DNA from: an uncultured Eubacteriales bacterium
GTDB taxonomy: Bacteria > Bacillota > Clostridia > Monoglobales > Firm-18
Assembly (NCBI GenBank): GCA_905210885.1
Contig: CAJLYO010000027.1
Coordinates: 1-12,668, forward strand
Length of the DNA stretch: 12,668 bases
Direction of reading: 5' to 3'
Part shown: positions 4,789-12,136 of the stretch, one piece after another
How positions within the stretch are numbered: position 1 is the stretch's first letter
How the letters are laid out: each line of letters opens with the position of its first letter
Notes under the pieces: generated by a model
Told to the model about the DNA's origin: nothing
The model's input: only the letters and a program-made list of their open reading frames with translations
Databases searched by the model: none
Translations under genes and position numbers: made by a program

Positions 4789-6714
4789 ATGACAGATGAA
4801 CATGTTACAAATAATTACGGAGCCGGTGAAATACAGGTTTTGGAAGGACTTGAAGCTGTAAGAAAACGTCCCGGTATGTATATCGGGTCAACGGACAGCC
4901 GCGGACTTCATCACCTTGTATACGAAATCGTGGATAATTCCATTGATGAGGCTTTGGCAGGCTACTGCGATGAAATCTACGTTTCCATAAACGGCGACAA
5001 CAGCATAACCGTAATAGATAACGGACGAGGCATACCCACAGGCATGCACCCGAAAATGGGGATTCCGGCGGTTGAGGTTGTATTTACCCAGCTTCATGCC
5101 GGCGGCAAGTTCGGCGGCGGCGGATACAAGGTGTCCGGCGGTCTGCACGGTGTTGGTGCGTCGGTTGTTAACGCTCTTTCCGAATACCTTGAAGTTAAGG
5201 TTTACGACGGCGAGAATATTCATTTTCAGCGCTATGAGCGCGGCCACGCAAAAAATAAACTTGAAATTATAGGTAAAACCGATAAGCGCGGAACGGAGGT
5301 AACCTTTAAGCCGGATTATCAGATTTTTGAAACTTTAATTTACGAATACGATATTTTGCTTAAAAGACTCCGCGAGCAGGCTTTTCTAAACGGCGGCGTG
5401 CGCATAATTTTGGAGGACAAGCGCGCGGAAACCGAAACAAAGGAAACTCTCCATTACGAGGGCGGCATAAAATCCTTTGTCGAATATATAAACAAAGACA
5501 AAAACGTTATTCATGACGAAATTATATACGTAAGCGGTCAGAAAGATACTTCGTTTGCGGAAATTGCAATGCAGTATAATGACGGATATTCCGAAAATAT
5601 TATAAGTTTTTGTAATAATATTCATACAACCGAGGGCGGTACTCACGAAACCGGCTTTAAAACGGCACTTACCCGTGTAATAAACGATTACGCAAGAAAA
5701 TACAAGCTTATTAAGGATAACGAAAAGAATTTAAGCGGCGAGGACACCCGCGAAGGACTGTCCTGCATTATATCCGTTAAGGTTGAGGAGGCTCAGTTTG
5801 AGGGTCAGACCAAAACAAAACTGGGAAACAGCGAAATCCGCGGACTGGTTGACGGAATTATAAGCGAAAAGTTAGAGGAATTTTTAGAGGAAAATCCCGT
5901 TATCGCAAAAACAATAATCGAAAAAACCCTTGTTGCGTCAAGGGCAAGAGAGGCGGCGCGCCGTGCAAGAGAGGCAACAAGAAAAACTCCCCTCGGTTCA
6001 AGCACGCTTCCGGGAAAGCTTACCGACTGTATTGTAAAGGACCCCACAAAAACCGAAATATATATAGTGGAGGGTGATTCTGCGGGAGGTTCCGCGAAAA
6101 ACGGACGTGACAGCAAGTATCAGGCTATCCTTCCTCTTTGGGGCAAGATGTTAAACGTTGAAAAGGCAAGAGCCGAAAAGGTGTACGGAAACGATAAGCT
6201 GACCCCGGTAATCCAGGCTTTGGGTACGGGAATTGCCGCTGAATTTAACCTTGACAAGTTAAGATATGATAAAATAATAATCATGGCAGATGCCGATGTG
6301 GACGGAGCCCACATTCAGACGCTTTTGCTTACATTCTTTTTCAGATTTATGAAACCGCTTATTGAAACGGGGCATGTGTATCTTGCAAAACCGCCGCTTT
6401 ATAAGCTTTCCAGGGGCAAAAAATCCCACGTTGCATTCAGCGATGAGGAGCGCGACAGGATAAGCGAGGAGCTTAAAGACGGCAACCCCGACGCAAAGGT
6501 TGACATAAGCAGATATAAGGGTCTTGGTGAGATGAACCCCGAGGAGCTTTGGGAAACAACCATGGACCCGAAAAACAGAATACTTTTGAAGGTAACACTA
6601 AACGACGCGGAGCGCGCGGATAATATTTTCAGCGTGCTTATGGGCGATGAGGTTGAACCCAGACGAATATTTATAGAAGAAAATGCGCAGTACGTTACAA
6701 ATCTTGACGTTTAA
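4789..6714 (+). CDS. gyrB: DNA gyrase subunit B
   Basis: GyrB is the ATPase subunit of gyrase, the type IIA topoisomerase that introduces negative supercoils. The 641-aa length is that of Gram-positive GyrB. The GHKL ATPase domain shows catalytic E46 with N50 (YEIVDNSIDEALAGY), D77-NGRGIP and GGLHGVG (117-123). The Toprim domain has the metal-binding acidic residues E428 (EGDSAGG), D501 and D503 (DADVDG). The C-terminus carries YKGLGEMNPEELWETTMDP, the GyrB-type ending. W451 replaces the Lys or Arg found at this place in E. coli and bacilli (E. coli K447, near the quinolone site); from memory Trp also occurs in other clostridia. AAAGGA (4773-4778) precedes the ATG by ten bases. gyrA follows after 25 bases, so the two are almost certainly co-transcribed. 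Confidence 0.98.
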   Translation: MTDEHVTNNYGAGEIQVLEGLEAVRKRPGMYIGSTDSRGLHHLVYEIVDNSIDEALAGYCDEIYVSINGDNSITVIDNGRGIPTGMHPKMGIPAVEVVFTQLHAGGKFGGGGYKVSGGLHGVGASVVNALSEYLEVKVYDGENIHFQRYERGHAKNKLEIIGKTDKRGTEVTFKPDYQIFETLIYEYDILLKRLREQAFLNGGVRIILEDKRAETETKETLHYEGGIKSFVEYINKDKNVIHDEIIYVSGQKDTSFAEIAMQYNDGYSENIISFCNNIHTTEGGTHETGFKTALTRVINDYARKYKLIKDNEKNLSGEDTREGLSCIISVKVEEAQFEGQTKTKLGNSEIRGLVDGIISEKLEEFLEENPVIAKTIIEKTLVASRAREAARRAREATRKTPLGSSTLPGKLTDCIVKDPTKTEIYIVEGDSAGGSAKNGRDSKYQAILPLWGKMLNVEKARAEKVYGNDKLTPVIQALGTGIAAEFNLDKLRYDKIIIMADADVDGAHIQTLLLTFFFRFMKPLIETGHVYLAKPPLYKLSRGKKSHVAFSDEERDRISEELKDGNPDAKVDISRYKGLGEMNPEELWETTMDPKNRILLKVTLNDAERADNIFSVLMGDEVEPRRIFIEENAQYVTNLDV

Positions 6715-6739
6715 ACTGTGAGTACGGAGGCTAAAAGTA

Positions 6740-9268
6740 ATGGCTAAACAGAAAAAATACGAGGACTCTCATTTTGAGGAACATTTGGAGTCGCAGACCA
6801 TTGTCGATATCGACATAGAAAAGCGAATGAGAGAGGCTTTTATCGACTACGCCATGAGCGTTATCGTAAGCCGTGCCCTCCCCGATGTCCGTGACGGTTT
6901 AAAGCCGGTTCACAGACGAATTTTATACTCAATGTTTGAGGAACATCTGACCGTTGACAAGCCGTTTTTTAAATCCGCTACTACGGTTGGTAACGTTATA
7001 GGCAGATACCACCCCCACGGTGACGCGTCTGTTTATGACGCCATGGTAAGACTTGCACAGGATTTCTCCATGAGATATCCCTTGATTGACGGTCACGGAA
7101 ACTTCGGTTCCGTGGACGGCGACCCCCCTGCTGCTTACCGTTATACAGAGGCGAGAATGAGCAAGATTTCAAACCTGCTGCTTGAAAATATCGAGAAAAA
7201 TACAGTTGATTTTTCACCTAACTTCGATGAAAAAAGAATAGAACCGGTGGTTCTCCCCACAAGGATTCCAACCCTTTTGATTAACGGAAGCTCCGGTATC
7301 GCGGTAGGTATGGCGACAAATATTCCGCCACATAACCTGACGGAAGTATTAGACGGCGTTATCGCTCAGATTGATAACCCGGAAATTTCCGTTGAGGAGC
7401 TTATGGAGTACATTAAAGGCCCCGACTTCCCCACAAGGGCGTCAATTATGGGCAAAGGCGGCATAAGAAACGCATACCTTACCGGCAGAGGCAAAATTAT
7501 TGTCCGTGCAAAAGCGGAAATTGAGGAGCGAAAAGACGGTTCGGCTTCCATTATAGTAACGGAGCTGCCTTACCAGGTTAACAAAAAAATGCTGGTTGAG
7601 TCAATTGCGGAGCTTGTAAAGGAAAAGAGAATAGAAGGTCTTTCAGATATAGACGACCATTCCTCCGACCGTGTGGGTATACGCGTGGAAATTTTCTTAA
7701 AGCGCGATGCAAACCCCCAGGTTATATTAAATCAGCTTTATAAATACACCCGTTTGCAGGACAGCTTCTCCGTAAACATGCTTGCAATCAAAGACGGCAA
7801 GCCCAAAACAATGGGCTTAAAAGAGGTTCTTGCGGAATTTATAAAATTCCAGGAAGAAATCGTTACACGCCGTACGCAGTTTGACCTTGAAAAGGCAGAG
7901 GCGCGCATGCATATTTTGGAAGGCCTGCGCATTGCCCTTGATAATATTGACGAAATTATAAATATAATCAGAAATTCTTACGATGACGCAAAAGAGCGCT
8001 TGATGGAGCGTTTCGGATTCTCGGAAATTCAGGCGCAAAGCGTGCTTGATATGCGTCTTGCACAGTTGCAGCGCTTAAACGGTGAGAAAATTGAGAACGA
8101 ATTTAACGAGCTGTCCGCACGTGTTGAGGAATATAAAGCTTTGCTTTCCGACCACGGGAAACTTATGGAGCAGATAAAAACCGAGCTTATCGATATCCGC
8201 GACAAGTACGGTGACGAGCGTCTTACAAAAATCGAGCCGGCAATCGACTATATCGATGATGAGGACCTGATTGAGGAGGAACAGTGCGTTATAACAAAAA
8301 CCCACTTCGGTTATATTAAGCGTCTTCCCGTTGACACATACAAGGCACAGCGCCGCGGCGGAAAGGGTATAATCGGACTTCATACCAAAGAAGAGGATTT
8401 TGTTGAAACGATTCTCACCTGCTCGACCCATGACCACCTGCTGTTCTTTACGGACAAGGGCAGAATGTACAGACTTAAAGGTTACCGTATACCCGAAGGC
8501 GGCAGAAACGCCAAGGGCACGGCGATTGTTAACCTTCTTCAGCTTGAGCCGGACGAAAAGGTGGAAGCAACCATTGCCGTACGTGAGTTTGCGGACGGTG
8601 CATACTTAATGATGGCAACCAAAAACGGCGTAGTTAAAAAGACGGCGCTTTCGGCTTATGACACCGCGCGCAAAGGTGGTATCCGCGCAATCGAGCTTGA
8701 CGAGGACGACAGCCTTATAAATGTAGAACTGACAGACGGTGAAAAAACCGTGATGATAGGTACTCACAACGGTATGGCTATCAGATTTGACGAGCAGGAC
8801 GTGCGCCCCATGGGTAGAGTTTCACGCGGTGTGCGCGGAATTAAGCTGCGCGAGGGCGATTATGTTGTGGGCATGAGCGTTTGCCGTGAAAATGCCGATA
8901 TGCTGGTAGTTTCCGAGAAAGGATTCGGAAAACGTACCGATGTTGACGAATATAAGATTCAGACACGCGGCGGTATGGGTGTTCTGACCTACAGCATAAG
9001 CGATAAAACGGGCAGCGTTGCCGGAATTAATATGGTTGACGATAATCAGGATATTATGTTAATCACAAATGACGGAACTATTATAAGAATGGCAGCGGCG
9101 GATATAAGCAGATTCGGCAGAGTAACCCGAGGCGTAACCCTTATGAGATTTAACGATGACGTTAAAATAGTGGGTATAGCCTTGACCGAGCATGAGGAAG
9201 CCGACGCGGAAGAAGATACAGAAAATGCTGAAAATCCTGATAATACGCAGGAAAACAGCGAAAACTAA
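6740..9268 (+). CDS. gyrA: DNA gyrase subunit A
   Basis: GyrA cuts and rejoins DNA for gyrase. The 842-aa protein has the breakage-reunion domain with catalytic Y135 (AAYRYTEARM), then a tower and coiled-coil, then the six-bladed beta-pinwheel C-terminal domain. The GyrA box QRRGGKG at 537-543 identifies it as gyrase and not ParC. An acidic tail (about 816-842, rich in Glu, Asp and Asn) ends the protein. In the quinolone-binding segment HGDASVYD, A96 stands where E. coli has S83, while D100 corresponds to E. coli D87. Ala at this site is also native in Mycobacterium tuberculosis (Ala90), where it is linked to lower intrinsic quinolone sensitivity. CGGAGG at 6725-6730 lies nine bases before the ATG. 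The stop codon overlaps the ribosome binding site of the next gene. Confidence 0.98.
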   Translation: MAKQKKYEDSHFEEHLESQTIVDIDIEKRMREAFIDYAMSVIVSRALPDVRDGLKPVHRRILYSMFEEHLTVDKPFFKSATTVGNVIGRYHPHGDASVYDAMVRLAQDFSMRYPLIDGHGNFGSVDGDPPAAYRYTEARMSKISNLLLENIEKNTVDFSPNFDEKRIEPVVLPTRIPTLLINGSSGIAVGMATNIPPHNLTEVLDGVIAQIDNPEISVEELMEYIKGPDFPTRASIMGKGGIRNAYLTGRGKIIVRAKAEIEERKDGSASIIVTELPYQVNKKMLVESIAELVKEKRIEGLSDIDDHSSDRVGIRVEIFLKRDANPQVILNQLYKYTRLQDSFSVNMLAIKDGKPKTMGLKEVLAEFIKFQEEIVTRRTQFDLEKAEARMHILEGLRIALDNIDEIINIIRNSYDDAKERLMERFGFSEIQAQSVLDMRLAQLQRLNGEKIENEFNELSARVEEYKALLSDHGKLMEQIKTELIDIRDKYGDERLTKIEPAIDYIDDEDLIEEEQCVITKTHFGYIKRLPVDTYKAQRRGGKGIIGLHTKEEDFVETILTCSTHDHLLFFTDKGRMYRLKGYRIPEGGRNAKGTAIVNLLQLEPDEKVEATIAVREFADGAYLMMATKNGVVKKTALSAYDTARKGGIRAIELDEDDSLINVELTDGEKTVMIGTHNGMAIRFDEQDVRPMGRVSRGVRGIKLREGDYVVGMSVCRENADMLVVSEKGFGKRTDVDEYKIQTRGGMGVLTYSISDKTGSVAGINMVDDNQDIMLITNDGTIIRMAAADISRFGRVTRGVTLMRFNDDVKIVGIALTEHEEADAEEDTENAENPDNTQENSEN

Positions 9269-9281
9269 GGAGGATTTTTAA

Positions 9282-9965
9282 ATGGTTACAGCTACATTGA
9301 AAAATTACACCGATGAAAACATTGCCGAACTTATTGAGAGAATAAAGTCAAAGTCAATTTCATATAATCTCAATGACTTAAAGTCGGTATTGGCAGAGGT
9401 TAATACCCGCCATATGGACGCGCAGTATGCGGATTTGTTGGGCGAGCTTATCCGTGACAAAATTTTAAACGGCGATACCGATGCGCCCATGCAGATTGAC
9501 GCTCCCGAGGAGAAAAAGGAAGAAACAAAGCCTGCTGAGGAGAAAAAAGAGGAGCCGGAAACGGAAAATACAGAGCCTGAAAATAAAAAAGAGAAAAAAG
9601 AAAAGAAAGAGAAACCTCCCAAAAAGGAAAAAGAGCGCTTAAAAAGCGTTCAGCAGCTTGCCCGTGAGGAGGCAGAGCTTGAGGACGAAGCAGGCGAGAA
9701 CGAGCGTTTCCCCGTTTTAAGCTTTACAACGGGATTTTTGAAGGTTGCCGGCTGGATTTGCCTTGCCGCAAATGTAATTTACGGACTTTTCTGCAGCATT
9801 TCACGGTATCTTTCTAATATTAAAATGGCTATCGGTTCGATTTTCTCCGGACTTTTGGTAGGTACAATATTGCTTTTGGTTCTCTATGCCTGGTCGGAAA
9901 GTATCTCCGTTAAGCTTGAAACCGAAAAGCACTTAAGAAAGCTTGCGGATAAAGAGGATAGATAA
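9282..9965 (+). CDS. Unrecognised two-TM protein with a Lys/Glu-rich linker
   Basis: I do not recognise this 227-aa protein. Residues 1 to about 62 look like a compact alpha-helical domain (alternating hydrophobic and charged residues, no known motif). Residues about 75-119 are a low-complexity linker made mostly of Lys, Glu and Pro. Two hydrophobic helices follow (about 150-172 and 182-204), with a short charged C-terminal tail, so both ends probably face the cytoplasm. There is no signal peptide. A strong ribosome binding site (AAGGAGGA, 9267-9274) overlaps the gyrA stop codon and lies seven bases before the ATG, so the gene is expected to be transcribed with gyrase. The repeat region follows directly. 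No function is proposed; a soluble domain tethered to the membrane by a flexible linker is all that can be inferred. Confidence 0.85.
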   Translation: MVTATLKNYTDENIAELIERIKSKSISYNLNDLKSVLAEVNTRHMDAQYADLLGELIRDKILNGDTDAPMQIDAPEEKKEETKPAEEKKEEPETENTEPENKKEKKEKKEKPPKKEKERLKSVQQLAREEAELEDEAGENERFPVLSFTTGFLKVAGWICLAANVIYGLFCSISRYLSNIKMAIGSIFSGLLVGTILLLVLYAWSESISVKLETEKHLRKLADKEDR

Positions 9966-9967
9966 TC

Positions 9968-9994
9968 GTAGGGAACGACCCCGAGTGTCGTTCC
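9968..9994 (+). repeat. Complete copy of the dispersed palindromic repeat
   Basis: GGAACGAC (9972-9979) and GTCGTTCC (9987-9994) form a perfect 8-bp stem with a 7-base loop, preceded by GTAG. The sequence matches 1-22 on the other strand (blocks GTAGGGAACGACC and GTGTCG). It begins three bases after the stop codon of the two-TM protein. There is no T-run, so it is not a classic terminator, although it could protect the 3' end of the upstream mRNA. Confidence 0.65.
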
Positions 9995-10002
9995 GAGTCC
10001 TG

Positions 10003-10033
10003 TGTACAACGTCCGGTCACACCGCGTTGTACA
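10003..10033 (+). repeat. Second palindrome in the same gap
   Basis: TGTACAACG (10003-10011) pairs perfectly with CGTTGTACA (10025-10033) around a 13-base loop; one additional wobble pair is possible inside. It follows the first palindrome by eight bases and may be part of the same composite repeat. It is followed by an A-rich stretch, not a T-run, so no terminator on the plus strand. The rest of this 115-base gap (10034-10080) shows only the next gene's ribosome binding site. Confidence 0.5.
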
Positions 10034-10080
10034 TAAAAACTAACAATAAACCAAATATACAGTGCAAAGAGGTGCATATT

Positions 10081-11253
10081 ATGAAAAAAAGTGCTGTAAT
10101 ATTAATTGCCGTAACGGTAATACTTCTATTAATAAACCTTATTCCCGGCGGCAAAATCGCCGGAAACGACACCTATTACAGGGATCTTGAATATCTCAGC
10201 CTGTACAATGCCGGCGGCAACTCTATAGGCGTGACCGCAAAAGACGGCGGTGCAATTTTAAACACCAACCATGCTATGTTAAAACTGCTTTCGCTGTTTT
10301 GTTTCCCGGCTGCATCGGGTTATATACTGACTGCTGTATATTTAATTATACTGATTACCGCATTTTGTCTGATTTTAAAATTCGCAAAAAACTATGAAAT
10401 ATACGCGGCGGCGGCATTTGTACTTTTTCTTTTTACAAAAGAACGGTTTATGTACCTTTGCACCATATTGCCCCAGGGCGGAATGTTTGCGTTTTTCACC
10501 CTGACGGCTTCGTTAATGCTTTATATTTTTACAAAAAAAGATTACAAAAATTATCTCCCGGTTATCGCGGCGGTTTCCGCATTAATTTTCGCATGTTATG
10601 ACAACGTTACGGCGCTGTGTGCCGTGGTTTTCGGAATTTTGCTTGCATATTCCGCTTATATAGGCGAAAAAAAATACGTAAATCTTGCCTGCGGTGCGGC
10701 GGTGGTTGTCCTTTCCTTCGTTTTTGCATTTTCATATAAAGGTGTAACCTACATTGAAAATGTAGAAAGCGGAATGGCTAACGGAATTTCCGCATATTCA
10801 GACGGTACTGCGGTTCAGACTTATTCCGGGCTTGCGGCATTTTATAAAAATCACCCGGCGGCGTTTGCCGACCACATGCAAAAGGTGACCGATAATGCCT
10901 TTTACAATCCGCCGGAAACCCCGTTTTCATTGTGGGGATTTGTAAAAAGCAAGGTTATGCCGGTTAAGCTTGCAATTTTTGCGGCGCTGTTTGCGATCAT
11001 TATTGCATTTTTAATTATAAACGGAAAAAAGAATAAGGCGTATTTTGCCGCTCCGATCGGCGGTGCATTTGTTATTTCGTTAATTTCGATGATTGCAACG
11101 GGTATAATTTACGGAATTTCGGAACTGAATATCAGACTTTTCGGATTTAATCTTGCTTTCGATTTCGGATTCGGCGCGCTTGTTGTTTATATAATTTACA
11201 TTGCCGCTTCAAGGGATAAGGGGCTTAAGGAGAAATACGGTATTACCCAGTAA
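10081..11253 (+). CDS. Unrecognised polytopic membrane protein
   Basis: I do not recognise a family for this 390-aa protein. It has about ten hydrophobic segments: 4-22, 80-99, 106-120, 126-150, 158-176, 177-194, 199-217, 295-314, 321-345 and 353-375. Two larger polar loops lie at 23-79 (containing GNDTYYRDLEYLSLYNAGG) and 218-294 (containing KNHPAAFADHMQKVTDNAF and PPETPF). A long loop after the first helix plus a second large loop recalls GT-C-type membrane glycosyltransferases, but no decisive motif is visible and this is only a guess. The ATG at 10081 is preceded by AAAGAGGTG (10066-10074) at good distance. The reading frame is open upstream to 9943, but that would overlap the previous gene and translate the repeat, so it was rejected. 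metF follows after 12 bases. Confidence 0.85.
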   Translation: MKKSAVILIAVTVILLLINLIPGGKIAGNDTYYRDLEYLSLYNAGGNSIGVTAKDGGAILNTNHAMLKLLSLFCFPAASGYILTAVYLIILITAFCLILKFAKNYEIYAAAAFVLFLFTKERFMYLCTILPQGGMFAFFTLTASLMLYIFTKKDYKNYLPVIAAVSALIFACYDNVTALCAVVFGILLAYSAYIGEKKYVNLACGAAVVVLSFVFAFSYKGVTYIENVESGMANGISAYSDGTAVQTYSGLAAFYKNHPAAFADHMQKVTDNAFYNPPETPFSLWGFVKSKVMPVKLAIFAALFAIIIAFLIINGKKNKAYFAAPIGGAFVISLISMIATGIIYGISELNIRLFGFNLAFDFGFGALVVYIIYIAASRDKGLKEKYGITQ

Positions 11254-11265
11254 GGAGCAAAAATC

Positions 11266-12135
11266 ATGAATATTTCAAAACTTTACGATAAAAAGAAAAC
11301 TGTTGTTTCCTTTGAAATTTTTCCGCCGAAGCCTACATTTCCCATTGAAACGGTATATGATACAATTGAGGCGCTGGGGGATTTAAACCCCGATTATATA
11401 AGCGTTACCTACGGCGCCGGGGGCAGCGTGAGAGAAAACAGAACTTGCGAACTTTCGGCTTTTATTAAAAATAATATAAAAATCGAGCCCCTTGCCCATC
11501 TTACGGGAATTGCCTCCAAAAAGAGCGATATAGATGAAATTCTAAAAAAATTGTCCGAAAATAAAATTTCAAATATACTTGCCCTTCGCGGCGACATGCC
11601 GGCAGACGGCAAGGCGGACGGCGATTTTAAGTATGCGTCACAACTTATAAGCTATATTAAATCCAAAGGTGATTTTAACATTGCCGCCGCGTGTTATCCG
11701 GAAAAACATACTGAGGCTCCGGATTTGAAAACCGACATTATGCATCTTAAAGAAAAAGTCGACTGCGGAGCAAGCGAGCTTATAACGCAGCTGTTTTTTG
11801 ACAATAATAAATTTTATGATTTTATGGATAAAATCACGGCGGCAGGTATAAATGTCCCTGTTTCCGTGGGAATTATGCCGATTGTGAATAAAAAACAAAT
11901 TCAGAAAATGAGCGTAATGTGCGGCGCTACCATTCCGAAAAAGCACCTTAATATGCTTGAAAAATTCGGTGATAATCCCCTTACAGTGAGGGAGGCGGGC
12001 ATAATTTTTGCTATGGAACAGATTGTGGATTTGCTTGCAAACGGTGTGCGCGGTATACATATTTATACTATGAATAACCCCTATGTTGCACGGCGTATTA
12101 TGCTTTATCTGCATAATATTCTGTCGGAGAACTGA
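11266..12135 (+). CDS. metF: Methylenetetrahydrofolate reductase
   Basis: MetF reduces 5,10-methylene-THF to 5-methyl-THF, the methyl donor for methionine synthesis, using FAD in the cytoplasm. The 289-aa length is typical of the bacterial TIM-barrel enzyme. Family landmarks in order are FEIFPPKP with the catalytic Glu at 17, ISVTYGAGGSVRENRT (folate/flavin site), ILALRGDMP, AACYPEKHTEA, ITQLFFDNNKFYDF, VSVGIMPI, and GIHIYTMNNP near the C-terminus. TAAGGAG at 11251-11257 overlaps the stop codon of the membrane protein and sits eight bases before the ATG. The next gene starts one base after the stop and encodes a MetH-activation protein, which points to methionine synthesis, although a role in a reductive acetyl-CoA branch cannot be excluded from sequence alone. 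No SAM riboswitch or T-box was seen upstream. Confidence 0.95.
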   Translation: MNISKLYDKKKTVVSFEIFPPKPTFPIETVYDTIEALGDLNPDYISVTYGAGGSVRENRTCELSAFIKNNIKIEPLAHLTGIASKKSDIDEILKKLSENKISNILALRGDMPADGKADGDFKYASQLISYIKSKGDFNIAAACYPEKHTEAPDLKTDIMHLKEKVDCGASELITQLFFDNNKFYDFMDKITAAGINVPVSVGIMPIVNKKQIQKMSVMCGATIPKKHLNMLEKFGDNPLTVREAGIIFAMEQIVDLLANGVRGIHIYTMNNPYVARRIMLYLHNILSEN

Positions 12136-12136
12136 T

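Noticed and set aside
9972..9994. Intrinsic terminator after the gyrase operon
   Set aside because: The stem is perfect but the next bases (GAGTCCTG) contain no T-run. It matches the repeat at 1-22, so it is better called a repeat.
9943..10080. 46-codon upstream extension of the ten-TM protein
   Set aside because: It would overlap the end of the preceding gene and translate both palindromes, while ATG 10081 has a good ribosome binding site and starts with a normal membrane helix.
9966..10080. Riboswitch or T-box controlling the downstream metF
   Set aside because: The gap is too short and has only two simple hairpins; no SAM-riboswitch or T-box core could be found.
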